DNA from: Taudactylus pleione
Taxonomy: Eukaryota; Chordata; Amphibia; Anura; Myobatrachidae
Reading direction: 5' to 3'
NCBI GenBank assembly: GCA_031769625.1
Contig: JAUIMM010000886.1
Location: 434,001 to 498,000 of the forward strand
Length of the DNA: 64,000 nucleotides
Below are positions 44,033 through 54,635 of this stretch, one piece after another. Below the pieces are notes generated by a model. It saw only the letters and a list, made by a program, of their open reading frames with translations, was not told the origin of the DNA and did not search any database. Within the stretch, counting starts at the first letter, position 1, and each line of letters begins with the position of its first letter. A program made the translations under genes and the position numbers.

Positions 44033-45524
44033 GAACCTCCCATTGTCTGAGGATTGACCAGTGCGTGAATCATTGACAATAAAACATACTCAATTGAAAT
44101 AAAGACACAGAGACTTGTATTTGGCAGAATTTGTTAGCTATTTTATTTAATTAACAGACAATGAATTAATTATTAAATTAATTCAATTAATTTAAATATG
44201 GTGGAAAAGAAAGAACGGCTAACAACAGCCCAAGCCTAACACTATAAACACTCCAACCACAACACATACACTCAAGCCTTCTACCTTGACTACCCACCCG
44301 GAAAGGTGATGATGCTGCCCCCGGCGGGGTGGTCCAGCAGACTTTAACAGTCAATGAAGGTGAGCGAAACAAAAATAAACCAATATTCACAGTGCTAATA
44401 GGTAACCTGCCGTTCTTTCCTGCCTAAAATAGCCAACGAAGAAATCACCAAACCCAAATCAAAGATAGCACATAACGTAAAATTTAGGGAGGGAGGGTGG
44501 GAAGACAGGAACAAAAGAGACAGACTCCGCCTCCAACAAACTCTAATATCCCTGCTAAAACTTATAATCCTAAGAACCCATAGGCCCTAATTATCACATG
44601 ATTCCCCACACTGGTCCGCCCCCAGCCTAGGAGGTTTAACCCTCTCCACTCCTATACAGTCATTTAGTTTATCTAAACCTCCCATCGTCTGAGGATTGAC
44701 CAGTGCATGAATCATTGACATTAACAGTCAACGAAGGTGAGCGAAACAAAAGTAAACCAATATTCACAGTGCTAATAGGTAACCTGCCGTTCTTTCCCAC
44801 CAAAAGCAAGGTTCTGCTAAAAGAAACTTTGCCCCGCCACCATAGAACTAACGCACAGAAACCACAACCTCAAACAGATCCTCAAGAAAAAGAAACAAAT
44901 CTTCCTTAGCTAAGTGTACCCCGTCAGACCGAAAAAGGTAAGTATACCTAAATGTAATCCTTGGATGTCTGACCACCGCCCCGCCATTTCTCAACACATA
45001 TTTTGAAACAGCCAAGTTCACTTTTTTCCGAGCTTCATCAATGGCTCTGCCGTCAACCACACCACGCCAAAACAATCTAGGGACCATGAAAGACCGGACT
45101 ATTTTGCAAGATGGCCAAGCCATCATAATCTGACCCAAATCATCCACCACCGCATGCCTTAACTCCAGAGATGTCCTCTTGCCAAGATCATTCTCGCCTA
45201 GATGTATCACCAAGACTCTCGGTAAGCCATACCGCTGAACCTGCTGCACGAGTTTAGGCTTAAGGCTCTCCCACAACATAACTCTGATCCCTAGCCATCC
45301 CTAGGATGTGGAATTAAAGAAAGAAAGAAACACAGGCAAATGGGGGGGGGTTACAGAAGTAGGACTATGATATAAACTGCCCAGCAACACAGAGCTCAGT
45401 AAAAACACTTACTAACTCTGAAGACAGGAACAAAAGAGGCAGACTCCGCCTTCAACAAACTCTAATATCCCTGCTAAAACATACAATCCTAAGAACCCAT
45501 AATTATCACATGATTCCCCACACT
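44033..45524 (-). mobile_element. Internally deleted Ngaro-like (DIRS order) retroelement
   Basis: Read on the minus strand the order is A1 (45524-45421), a coding segment (45300-44848), B1 (44802-44675), A2 (44674-44425), B2 (44424-44033), the split-direct-repeat layout of Ngaro elements. A1 matches A2 from GAAGACAGGAACAAAAGAG on; B1 matches B2 at both ends (CTCCCATCGTCTGAGGATTG; CTGCCGTTCTTTCC) but lacks about 264 internal bases. RT, RNase H and recombinase are absent; only a hydrolase-like frame remains. A different family or subfamily from the 53511-59925 element, because the repeats differ widely while keeping AAAGAACGGC-type blocks. Confidence 0.75.
44848..45300 (-). CDS. SGNH hydrolase-like frame of the Ngaro derivative
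   Basis: Open from a splice acceptor (pyrimidine tract then CACATCCTAG ending at 45301) to the stop at 44848-44850. It reads GWLGIRVMLWESLKPKL, then VLVIHLGENDLG (block III Asn), then RRGVVDGR-type text and RSDGVHLAKED (block V Asp and His). The W-x-G-x-R-x-M-x-W run is shared with the hydrolase of the 53511 element (RWIGSRGMRW). The block I Gly-x-Ser nucleophile should lie in an upstream exon; a donor-like GTAAGTG at 45412 could supply a 107-base intron, but no block I is visible before it. As it stands it would lack the nucleophile. The frame has no stop over 150 codons. SGNH enzymes hydrolyse esters; the role in these elements is unknown. Confidence 0.6.
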   Translation of the reverse strand, partial: GWLGIRVMLWESLKPKLVQQVQRYGLPRVLVIHLGENDLGKRTSLELRHAVVDDLGQIMMAWPSCKIVRSFMVPRLFWRGVVDGRAIDEARKKVNLAVSKYVLRNGGAVVRHPRITFRYTYLFRSDGVHLAKEDLFLFLEDLFEVVVSVR

Positions 45525-46849
45525 CAGGGCCAGTCGGCCCATTACGCCAAGTATGCAGCCGCGTATGGCGCTTAGCTGTAAGGGCGCTGTCTCCCGTCGC
45601 TGTCCCCCACAGGAGCCGGCATTACAATAAGTCACAATGACATTATTCTGCATGCCGCCGGGATGGTGTGCTCAGGAGGGAGAACTCCAGTCTGCTTGCA
45701 GTGTTAACGGCTCCTCTATTTATATTCCCAGCTCCCCCAGCAGGGCCGTAGAGAGCGCCGCCGAGCCCAGGTAAAGAGGGGGCATGGCCTAATTGCAGAA
45801 GGCGTGGCCACACCCCCTTGAGGAAAAAAACAACAACACACTTTTGCAATGCTGTGAGCCCCTCAGCCCGATGCAAAGCCAGGGGGGGCGCGATCAGTGT
45901 GATCGCTCCCCCCCTCAGGCATAGGAGATTGCTGTGGCTGCTGCTTAGTAGCCACGAGCAATCTCCCATTGATTTCGAGCACATGCTGTGTGCTGAGCTG
46001 CTGCAAGGGAAAGAGAAGAGAGGGGGGCGGCACTGGACACGGGCCCCTACCGGGCCCCTCTGGAAGCCCGGACCCAGGTGAATTGTACCCGCTCACCCCC
46101 CTCTCGGCGTCCCTGCCCCCAGCCACGCAATCCCTCTTCCCGCCTAGACCTACCTCATGCTACTCCTTCCAGAACCAACGTCTGCAGAGCAAGCCCCCAT
46201 ATGCTCCTTGTAGTATTAAATACACTTTGAATAACTTTACACCATGGATATATTTTTCCCTAGTTAAGCTAAGTTAGGCCCTCAGGCCCAGGATCCCTAA
46301 CACTACTCACTCCCAGGATCCCTAACACTACTATAACCTGGGTGACTAACGTTAGGATCATTGTGGATTTGCACTGACATAACTTTAAAGACATATAACA
46401 GGTGCTGCTAATTAGCCCTGCTTGTGGCTTACAACAGATCTCAGGAAAACCTGGTTTGGATCTCATTACCATGCTTATTGCTCCATCTCTGCACAAACCT
46501 GTTGCTCCACATTAATGTGAAAGCATGCTGTCCCTGTCCCGCTACTTCTCCCTTAGCTTCAACCACCCTGATGAAGCTAAAACTTTTTCAGGCAAGCTCT
46601 CTGCCTTGCCCACCTCTATTTGCATCATCCGACTGGGAACACAATCTTCTACCACTTTCCAGAACTCGCCCTGCACCCCCTCTTCCTCCCCTATCTTCAC
46701 CATACGGTTGATCGGAGGTTCGGGACCCACAAACCTTCTGGAAAGGGTATCAGCATTGAGGTGCTGTTTCCCTGGTCAATGCTGTACCTCAAATTTTAAT
46801 GACTGTAAATCCAAAAACCAGCAGGTCACCCGGGCAGTCACCTCTTTGT
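45525..46849. other. Repeat-rich, no supported gene
   Basis: CAGGGCCAGTCGGCCC at 45525 may be a hAT-type end truncating the Ngaro A1 repeat. GC-rich sequence at 45600-46130 gives chance frames on both strands. CCCGGACCCAGGTGAATTGTACCC at about 46066 resembles 38520-38545, so a shared dispersed repeat lies in both places. Confidence 0.4.
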
Positions 46850-47260
46850 TTGTGTGCATCCACTGTAAGGGGCACTGCATAGGGGGGACCACTACTTGGG
46901 ACGCTGCATAGGGGGGACTATCACTGGGGGCACTATATAAGGGCCACTACTGGGAGACTGCATAAGGGGAACCACTCCTGGGGCACAAGGGGTACTGCAC
47001 AACACTGGGGGCACTCTATAAGGGGTACTGCATAGGGGGATCACTACTGGGGGCCTGCATAAGGGCAACCACTACTGGGTCAATGTATAAGGGGCACTAG
47101 TTGGGCCTGCATAAGATGAACCACTACTGGGGGCATTGCATACTGGGGGTACTGTATAAGGGGCACTACTGGGGGCCTGCATAAGAGGGACCACTACTGA
47201 GGGCATTGCATACTGGGAGCACTGTATAAGGGACACTACTGGGGGAACTGCATTAAGGAG
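46850..47260. repeat. Degenerate GGGGGCACT/CTGCATAAGGGG tandem tract
   Basis: Units such as GGGGCACTGCATAGGGGGGACCACTACTGG of about 25-35 bases; reverse-complement counterpart of the 15650-16375 tract. Confidence 0.8.
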
Positions 47261-48195
47261 CATATGGAATGGAAAGGACTGTTCCCAGAGTAATAAGAAA
47301 GGGGTGTGTGTCATGGTTATGGCTTTTTCCATGAGACCACGACCCCTTAATTTGTTTGGGCACGTGCAACTGCCTGGGGGCACCAAAAAATATACTCACT
47401 TACCAAAATATTTGGGCTAGGGATGGCCCTGCTGTCTGGGCAGAACATAAAGAGTGACTTATTAATCAGCAGCGCACGCTGGCGAGGATTCAGAGTCTAA
47501 AACACCCCTGACATATGGAAGAGCGGCACGGTGTAATAAAGCCCCACCCCACACGGACTGGCCTGCAAACTGCGGAATTTTGCCATGAGGGGGCGGGCCT
47601 TAATAACATGGTTCCAGCCTGCCAAGTCCCTTCCCCAGCCCATCTACACCCTGCAAGGTAAGTGCAATGTATATGTGACATATGTATATGTGGGTCTGTA
47701 TATATGTCTGTATGTGTGTGTAAAGGATCTTAGCCATAACGCGAGCATATGGGAAACTATCGGGAATCTATCGGAACATTCTAGAAGGTGAGACACTTGA
47801 ATATTCTAGGTGTTCACACCGCGACCATTATAGAATATCCCCCCTCCATATATAAGTAACCCGGGCCACCCCACCAGAGGTCAGCTGAGAGTTGTCTAAT
47901 GTGTTTTTCTTGTTTCTCATCCGTATATTTAAAAAATTAGAGCTAATTTAGCAAAACCGATGTTATATTCAGAATCAGCACCACAAAGTTACCCCAAAAT
48001 CCCTCTAATATGATTGGCAATAAAATGAGTGTTGATCAGTGTTATTAATTAGTGACAAAATACATTTAATGTGGTTCTTTATTATGTTTTACTGCCATTT
48101 GGCTGGTGAGTTTTTAGTGAGTTTGTGTTTGTCCTTTCTTACCTGCCAGAGATCACTACTGATAGTGATCTGCTTAGTAATCCTCAAAACCTCTC
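47261..48195. other. No gene seen
   Basis: Short chance frames only; no repeat clearly recognised. Confidence 0.4.
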
Positions 48196-48198
48196 TCT

Positions 48199-48875
48199 GG
48201 GGCCTATTCATCAACACTAAAATAACGTTTTTAAGGACATTTTCCTTAATTAACGTTATTTTAGTATTCATGATGACACTTAGTAACACTGATATCTCCT
48301 TGCTAAGTCCCCCTGCTTTAATATCCACACTCCCCATACATTAGTACATTAGTATGGGGATATGGAAATTATGGTATTCATCAAATTCCGAAAATTATGT
48401 ATTTTCGGAATTTGATGGAGGTACTATTCGCCCCTGTGAGGTGGCGAATAGCAGGTAACTTACCTGCTTACAGCTGGACAGGTCCCCCGGCGTCTCCCTC
48501 CGGCGCCCTGGTGCGTCCTCTGGCTCCGTCTGCTATGCGTTCATGTGTTCTACCAGCAGAACACAATAAAGTTTAGAAAAAATATATATATATTTTTTTT
48601 CTAAACAGTACTGTGCTCTGCTGGGAGACCACATGACCGCATAGCAGACGGAGCCGGAGGCTGAATGGGGGGGAGGTGAGCGGGGGGGGGGGTGAAGCAG
48701 GTGAGTAGAGGGGGGACACAAACTTACCGCACCTGTAGGCAGTGCTGCGCATGCGCTGGTTTTACAGATGTAACAGCGCATGCGCAGCACTGCTTCCAGC
48801 TGCGATAAGTTAGTGTAGAGAGGGATAACTATCTATTTCCCGAAAAGCTGTCATCGCAAAAATGGAATAGGCCCC
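48199..48875. mobile_element. Foldback MITE with 3-bp duplication
   Basis: GGGGCCTATTCATC at left, GGAATAGGCCCC at right, TCT duplicated at 48196-48198 and 48876-48878. Interior hairpins: AATAACG...CGTTATT, CCGAAAATTATGTATTTTCGG, GCATAGCAGACGGAGCC with its partner, and GCGCATGCGCTGG...GCGCATGCGC. Confidence 0.82.
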
Positions 48876-49401
48876 TCTATTACATACAACGATTTTGTGG
48901 GCAAAGCTGTCAGAAAAACAGCACAAAATCTTGTGACTTTAAAACACCATAAAAAAAGTGCAGCCTATTACATTTTGCCCTAGATCTCACAAGCTGGGGG
49001 TGGAACATTACAACCACACTGGTCCATCTGAGCCCAATCATTACTATTCTCCAATCCAAGCATAGACCTCATTACTCCATAACCTGCTCTCACTACTGTA
49101 TTGTATGGTTATGTGTGTTTGCTGTATCTAAATGTGATGTCACCTGTCACTCGTACTTTCCACATGAATACTGCTCATGTTTATTGTCACTGTTTATTAT
49201 ACCATACTTCTCATGCTCTTCCATAGATGTACGCTCCATGCTCTTTTGGATAAGTAATTACTATGATGCCATATTAAATGTCCTGTTCTTGTTATTAAAC
49301 TCCATTCACAGCTCCCGTACACAGAGCAAGATCTGAGCAACACGATCCACCAACATCCATTTAATACAAATTGGTGTAAGACTCCTGCATACTTATATAA
49401 A
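48876..49401. other. No gene seen
   Basis: AT-rich sequence. Minus-sense AATAAA motifs occur near 49177-49200, downstream of the host exon at 50078-50176, and could serve as polyadenylation signals, but the distance (about 900 bases with a MITE between) makes this uncertain. Confidence 0.3.
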
Positions 49402-49843
49402 CCACCCACAGCCTATACGAGCGTGCAGTTTGATGGCCGCGATGGTCTTGACCATCGCGACCATCGAAACTGCGAGCCGGAGCCTGCGGTTGAGGTTTTC
49501 AACCGCAAGGCCCGGAGTGATTTTGGCTCTATCAGAGCCAAAATCACTCCCACTGACATCACTAGTGATGTCAGTGGGCCGGCTTCTGACGGGAGGCGTT
49601 CCCTTAGGAACGCCCCCGTCAGGGAGGCACGCCCCCGGCACGCCCACCAAAGGGGGCGTGCTGTCAATCAACATCGACAGCACACCCCCTTAGATCAGAC
49701 ACAACGAGCGAAGGAAATTCCTTCGCTCGTCGCGTCTGGCGCATGCGCACGACGGAGCTCCCTCCGTCGTGCGCATGCTCAGTGCATAACATCAACCCAC
49801 TTGCGAGCGGACAGCCGCTTGCGAGTGGGTCTGAATCAGGGCC
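49402..49843. mobile_element. Harbinger-like MITE, family B, left end missing
   Basis: Right end GAGTGGGTCTGAATCAGGGCC. The left terminal repeat is absent and the copy starts within CACCCACAGC. Its serial palindromes are the cleanest in the window: GATGGCCGCGATGGTC/GACCATCGCGACCATC, GCCTGCGGTTG/CAACCGCAAGGC, GTGATTTTGGCTC/GAGCCAAAATCAC, CCCACTGACATCACTAGTGATGTCAGTGGG, CTGACGGGAGGCGTTCC/GGAACGCCCCCGTCAG, GACGAGCGAAGGAA-type and GCGCATGCGCACGACGGAG stems. Confidence 0.9.
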
Positions 49844-50077
49844 TAAGTCAGCGCATGGTCTGCGCTGTGACCAATACGTTAAGCCGAAACATATTCACAA
49901 TATAAAATAACTCTCACTTGTGTTGTGGGCAGATACATTTTTCTATGAAAAACACCTAAAAGAATTATCTAATCCGATACATTAAATAAATGACACATGA
50001 TAATATATCACATATTTCACAGAAACATGTTGGTAACTTCAGCATAACATGAAGAAAATATCACATTATCTGTTTAT

Positions 50078-50176
50078 CTAGTGACCGTAGAGTTTCCTCA
50101 TGGAGAGCTGTAAAGTTGATGTAAGGATTCTCCTGATCGCAGTGTTAACGATTCCCCGAACGCAGTCTGTATATCT
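50078..50176 (-). CDS. Last coding exon of an unidentified host gene
   Basis: Minus-strand exon of 33 codons including the TAG at 50080-50078. The acceptor is TTCTGTTTCCTAG immediately before 50176. It reads RYTDCVRGIVNTAIRRIL and ends MRKLYGH-stop. It joins in phase 0 to the exon at 51243-51392. No simple-sequence or repeat signature; composition looks like ordinary helical protein. The protein is not recognised. Confidence 0.65.
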   Translation of the reverse strand, partial: RYTDCVRGIVNTAIRRILTSTLQLSMRKLYGH

Positions 50177-50318
50177 CTAGGAAACAGAATAACAATCAGG
50201 TCAGTTGGATTATGAAAGCGATGTAATTAATGTGATAAGTGTCATTCTCTCGGATACTGGACGAGGTCGGAAATGTAATTACTCTGATCGATATATAACA
50301 TAACAATCTATATATATA

Positions 50319-50935
50319 GTATAAAATAAAGTCCCTGGTAGGCGTCTGTCTGTTCGCGCTAATCTCAAGAACCACTGGATGGATTTTGATGCAGTTGTCC
50401 CTATTGTATAGAGCATTTATTGAGAAAGGTTTAGGTGTATGACACATTAATGTATGACAAAGGGGAGCCGAGCGGTGACGATTTTAGTGACGCAAGTCAG
50501 TGAAAAAACAGACGTCCCCGCGCTTTCTTGGTTTACGCTGCCTAAACCATTAAAGATATGTCACAACGATGGACTTTATTTTGTACTATATACAGATTGA
50601 TCCAGTGTCTCCAGAAAAATTTATGTAAGCCTTATTTGCTGATACAGAATTTTAGTTTTTCCCATTTTTACCGTTACTATTTAATTTACTGTATATGAAA
50701 AATGATTATTTAATTCCAAATGATTCCAATTCCCAGTAAGAGTCTGCGTTGGCGTGACAATACATACAGCACAGGGACAGACACGTAACGTGGCCGGAGT
50801 TGACCTAAGTGGGAGACTGTTTTGCTCATGGACAACTTTACGTGGCCCTTTTGCACATCACGTCACAACTAAATCTTTTTGTGTTGACGTCAGGAGGAAA
50901 AATCTCCTAATATCGTCTACAAGGCAATCTTATAA
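50319..50935 (+). pseudogene. Helitron remnant: C-terminal end of the helicase
   Basis: From 50724 the plus strand reads FQFPVRVCVGVTIHTAQGQT, then RNVAGVDL; after a one-base shift GDCFAHGQLYVALLHITSQ and NLFVLTSGGK; after another shift NIVYKAIL and a TAA at 50933-50935. This is the end of the Pif1-like helicase domain of a Helitron Rep-Hel protein, with the Q-G-Q-T, H-G-Q-L-Y-V-A and final N-(I/V)-V-Y-K motifs, including the natural stop. Upstream, 50333-50400 carries AATCTCAAGAACCACTGG and GGATTTTGATGC, a motif I associate with Helitron non-coding sequence (from memory, moderate certainty). At least two frameshifts. It lies in the intron between the last two host exons, on the opposite strand. 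Confidence 0.75.
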
Positions 50936-51242
50936 GATATTGGGCCATATGTACTACAATGGTGCGGGAGGTTTGTTAGATAATTCACATCAGATGTAAA
51001 AAACTGTACCTCTTTCGTCACAAGGTTCCGGAGATTGAAGAAGTAATCTGCTATAATCTTTCTACGATAATGTATATATATATTTTTGGACTTCTACAAA
51101 AATGGAAAAAAAATACCACTGATAAATCACTTGATTTAGACGATCGCTGAGGTTTGGTAAAAAAAAAAAATATGTACACTAAATTCCGCAAGAAAAAAAA
51201 AAGACATTTCAAGCAAATCAGATGACGTTACAATATGCTTAC

Positions 51243-51392
51243 ACAGTCAGGTAGGAACCGAGCCAAAGTGCCCAAATGTCCCATCATCCTCTCCCAGTCC
51301 TGCTGACTGTACTGGAGCCCTCGGTTGTGGTAGCAGAGAAATCTGTACATTTGGTACAAAACTTCCTTAATAATGACAACTGCATCTTCCAC
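51243..51392 (-). CDS. Penultimate coding exon of the unidentified host gene
   Basis: Minus-strand exon of exactly 50 codons. Acceptor TTGTATTTCAG ends at 51393; donor GTAAGC follows at 51242. Only one of three frames is open: VEDAVVIIKEVLYQMY, FLCYHNRGLQYSQQDW and MMGHLGTLARFLPDC. Hydrophobic heptad spacing suggests helices. It connects in phase 0 to both neighbours, giving a C-terminal segment of 114 residues over three exons. This agreement of splice signals, phase and frame is strong evidence of a real gene, and it stands out from the transposon material. I could not place it in a family. Confidence 0.8.
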
Positions 51393-51789
51393 CTGAAATA
51401 CAACAATATAAGAACTTGGATTCTACAATAATAATAACTGGATGAATATTTTTCGACTTTAGCTTCTCTTCGCTATGCAGAGGGGCCTATAAAGTGCCCC
51501 TATAAAGTGCCCCTATAAATTGCTGATTTTTGGCTGATGATTTAAAGCAGCAGTATTTTTAAATGTCAAACCAGGTTGGTATAACCAGGGGCGCCAAGAA
51601 GAAAAGGTGCAGATGGTAATAATCTCGAGCCCGGCCTTGTTCGAAGCACGGAGTGGGAGTTGTAGGGGGGGAGGGGGACGATGACATAAGCCTTAATTTG
51701 CAGTGTGCAATGGTCCTTGGCTGTGGCCCCCTAATCATGAGGCTTGGTGCAATTTTGCTGTACTCGTATTTTTTATTTTTTTATTCCCT

Positions 51790-52165
51790 AAGTTTAGACC
51801 AACCTTTCCATATAGGTTAGACTACTGTAACCCTTGTATCCTTGTATCCAGCCAATCTGTGTCACCCATGTTTGTCTGCCCCCTCCCCTTTAGAATGTAA
51901 GCTCTCTGAGCAGGGCCCACTTCCCTCATGTGCTTCTCCTTCACTTAATTATACTCTAATTTACAACAGCACCCCACCCTTGGTTACAGACACCATGCTG
52001 CTTATCTAAGTGTTATGCAGCAATGTATAAATCATGTATCTGTCCTGCATTGTTTGTACTGTTAATATCTGTTTTCTTGTGTGCTTATTAGTTTCTGTAC
52101 TATGTGAGGCGCTGCGGAACCCTTGTGGCGCCATATAAATAAAGGATAATAATAATAATAATAAT
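51790..52165 (+). mobile_element. L2-type LINE 3' end with (AAT)n tail
   Basis: TTTAGAATGTAAGCTCTCTGAGCAGGGCC at 51891-51919, then GAGGCGCTGCGGAACCC and CATATAAATAAAGGATAATAATAAT at 52106-52165. This is the conserved 3' end of vertebrate L2-like LINEs. It lies in the intron between host exons 51243-51392 and 52511-52606. Same family as 12320-12475. Confidence 0.72.
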
Positions 52166-52510
52166 GCTTTGCAGTAGTGTGCATAATAGTGTTCATTGTT
52201 TTTTTGTCTATGCCCCACCTCCCCCAGATTTTGACCGCTGTAAGTCTCCACAGCCCTGGGTTTTACCTTTAAAAAAATGACAGTATGGTCCAATAAACTC
52301 TACCTACTTTTTATGTTGTCCTCTAATTAAAAATATCGGTGCTGCACTGAAATCATAATTACAGTAGGCTGATCTCTACGTGCAGCCTCCCATTTCAGCC
52401 TCTGAAACATGCTCCGTGAAGCCGCCGAAAGCAGCTCCAGTTACACCAGCGGGTAATCAAATCGGCCCCATTGCGTACCAAAACATAATTAGAGATGGAA
52501 CCCAACTTAC

Positions 52511-52606
52511 CTCTGAGACGTTGAAAAGGGAACGGATTTGGGCCTGGCCAGTCAAAATCTCCGATGTATCGCACACTAGGTTTTGTGGGCCCTGTCTGCC
52601 AGAACT
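52511..52606 (-). CDS. Upstream coding exon of the unidentified host gene
   Basis: Minus-strand exon of exactly 32 codons. Acceptor TTTTCCTTACCAG ends at 52607; donor GTAAGT follows at 52510. In the frame that joins the next exon without a stop it reads SSGRQGPQNLVCDTSEIL, then TGQAQIRSLFNVSE. A second frame (beginning FWQTGPTKPSVRYIGDFDW) is also open but would meet a stop at once in the next exon, so the first is preferred. Earlier exons are not found up to 64000, where a large Ngaro element intervenes. Confidence 0.7.
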
Positions 52607-53008
52607 CTGGTAAGGAAAATAAAAATGAAATTACTGACTGTCAATTGGAAATGTAAATTTCCTTCAAAAACGTTAGTAGCACTATTATCACCAGGGCCTA
52701 TCGTATTGCTTGAGTGGACAGAAGTGCGCCTTCGGAAAGGCCGGTTGCTTTTCATCTCATTATCCTAATCAGTTATTTTATAGCAAAAAGTTTTTTCTTG
52801 TTTCAACAGATTTCTCTCATATTCCCAAATCCTGCACCATAATGCTGACGTTTCATTCCTGAGGCCCCAAGTTGATTAGGGTGGGGTGAGAGCTGATGTT
52901 TGCTTTTCTCCCTATCATGGTGGTACATACTTTTGCAGTTGAACGTATGTCTAGTGTAGAGATTTGTGGTTCCATTTCTCAGGAAAATGACAATTACTTT
53001 GGGGTATC

Positions 53009-53217
53009 GAGTCAAACCGAGTCCCAGTTCAGATCTTACCGCGGTTCAGGACTCGGATTTTAAAGCCGAACTTGGGTTTTGGATTGCATGTTAACAGGTC
53101 AAAATGACATCATGTTAGCTGTTTTTTTTTTTTTTAATACAGATCCAAAACCAAAACACAAAGATGAATCCAGATCCAAATCCCAAACCAAAACACGGGG
53201 GTCAGCGCACATCTCTA
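53009..53217. repeat. hAT MITE or terminus related to the 14313 element
   Basis: Right end CGGGGGTCAGCGCACATCTCTA is the complement of the 14313 element's left end (TAGAGAAGTGCGCCGACCCC). Interior is rich in CCAAAACC/GGTTTTGG. Left end unclear; flanks GGGGTATC and GGGTAATC are similar. Confidence 0.55.
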
Positions 53218-53510
53218 GGGTAATCTTGCTGTTTCCTGACAATCCTGCACATGTAGCTAACACAAAGGTAATTAGGCGCAGACATTCGGAGGAACCCACC
53301 ATGCTCCGGAAAGTGTTAGAGAGCTCCAAGATCTCATGTTTATTTGGAAGTTTGCAGCCATTGGTCAATCCCAGACTGGTCAGAAATGTAAGAGACTATG
53401 GCAATCTTAAGCGTCATTATGTATAAGCTGGTGAGTAAGACCATATCTCATCATGTCTATATCCCATTCTAGTCCTTTCTCACTTATATACTCCATGTCC
53501 TCAACTACAT

Positions 53511-53937
53511 AAACCTTCTATCGGATGAGGTGTTGTCATGTGTGCAAACCACTTATCATACTAACATAAAATAAAGACACTGAGACGTGGATTTGGCAGA
53601 TAACTTGATGGCGATTTATTGGAGCAATAATAATTATTATTTATTTAAGGATGTATGGTGGCAAAGAAAGGACGGCCAGAAATCAGCCAGATCTGCTATG
53701 CCCACACACAAACAACAAAAGGCATAGCAGGCGTAGATCGCCCAGAGTGCATACACATAACCATGTAACTCATATCATCAACAAAAGGTAACGCTCACCC
53801 CCATCTTGACTTCCCACCCGTTTAGGTGGTGATACTGCCCCCCGTTAGGTTGGTACAGCCAACTACCAGTCAACGAAGGGAGCGCCCTTAAATCATAATT
53901 GCACCCGGACTGGCGACCTGCCGTTCTTTCCCGCCAC
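53511..53937 (-). repeat. Ngaro split direct repeat B2
   Basis: 427 bases, from AAACCTTCTATCGGATGAGG to TTCTTTCCCGCCAC. Nearly identical to B1 at 54162-54588, which indicates a recent insertion or ongoing homogenisation. Confidence 0.95.
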
Positions 53938-54161
53938 CCAAAACCAAACCCACAACATACCAAAATTTATAGGGGAGGGAGGGTGGGGAATCTGGAACAA
54001 AGAGGCTTTGGCCCACACTTTTAGCCCACTATATAATGTTCCTGTTACAAACCCGCCCCTGCTTGCCATAGGCTAACTCCCACAAGTAATTTGCATACAT
54101 GCCTGCCCCCATCCTAGAGGTTTAAAACACCTCTTTTCTTATGCAATCTTTCGGTTTCTCT
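53938..54161 (-). repeat. Ngaro split direct repeat A2
   Basis: Starts at the B2 boundary; bases 53987-54161 (GGAATCTGGAACAAAGAGG to TTTCGGTTTCTCT) match A1 at 59751-59925 over the same 175-base length with about one difference. Confidence 0.9.
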
Positions 54162-54588
54162 AAACCTTCTATCGGATGAGGTGTTGTCATGTGTGCAAAC
54201 CACTTATCATACTAACATAAAATAAAGACACTGAGACGTGGATTTGGCAGATAACTTGATGGCGATTTATTGGAGCAATAATAATTATTATTTATTTAAG
54301 GATGTATGGTGGCAAAGAAAGGACGGCCAGAAATCAGCCAGATCTGCTATGCCCACACACAAACAACAAAAGGCATAGCAGGCGTAGATCGCCCAGAGTG
54401 CATACACATAACCATGTAACTCATATCATCAACAAAAGGTAACGCTCACCCCCATCTTGACTTCCCACCCGTTTAGGTGGTGATACTGCCCCCCGTTAGG
54501 TTGGTACAGCCAACTACCAGTCAACGAAGGGAGCGCCCTTAAATCATAATTGCACCCGGACTGGCGACCTGCCGTTCTTTCCCGCCAC
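54162..54588 (-). repeat. Ngaro split direct repeat B1
   Basis: Internal copy of B2, directly adjacent to A2 and followed (plus sense) by the hydrolase ORF. Confidence 0.95.
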
Positions 54589-54635
54589 AGCAAGGTTCAG
54601 CTTATAGAACCGCCGCACCGCCACCATACCAAGTA

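Noticed and set aside
53232..53400. Minus-strand open stretch with an acceptor-like TTTCTGACCAG that could be another host exon
   Set aside because: No convincing donor and the frame runs straight into a hAT repeat; the phase does not clearly join the exon at 52511-52606.
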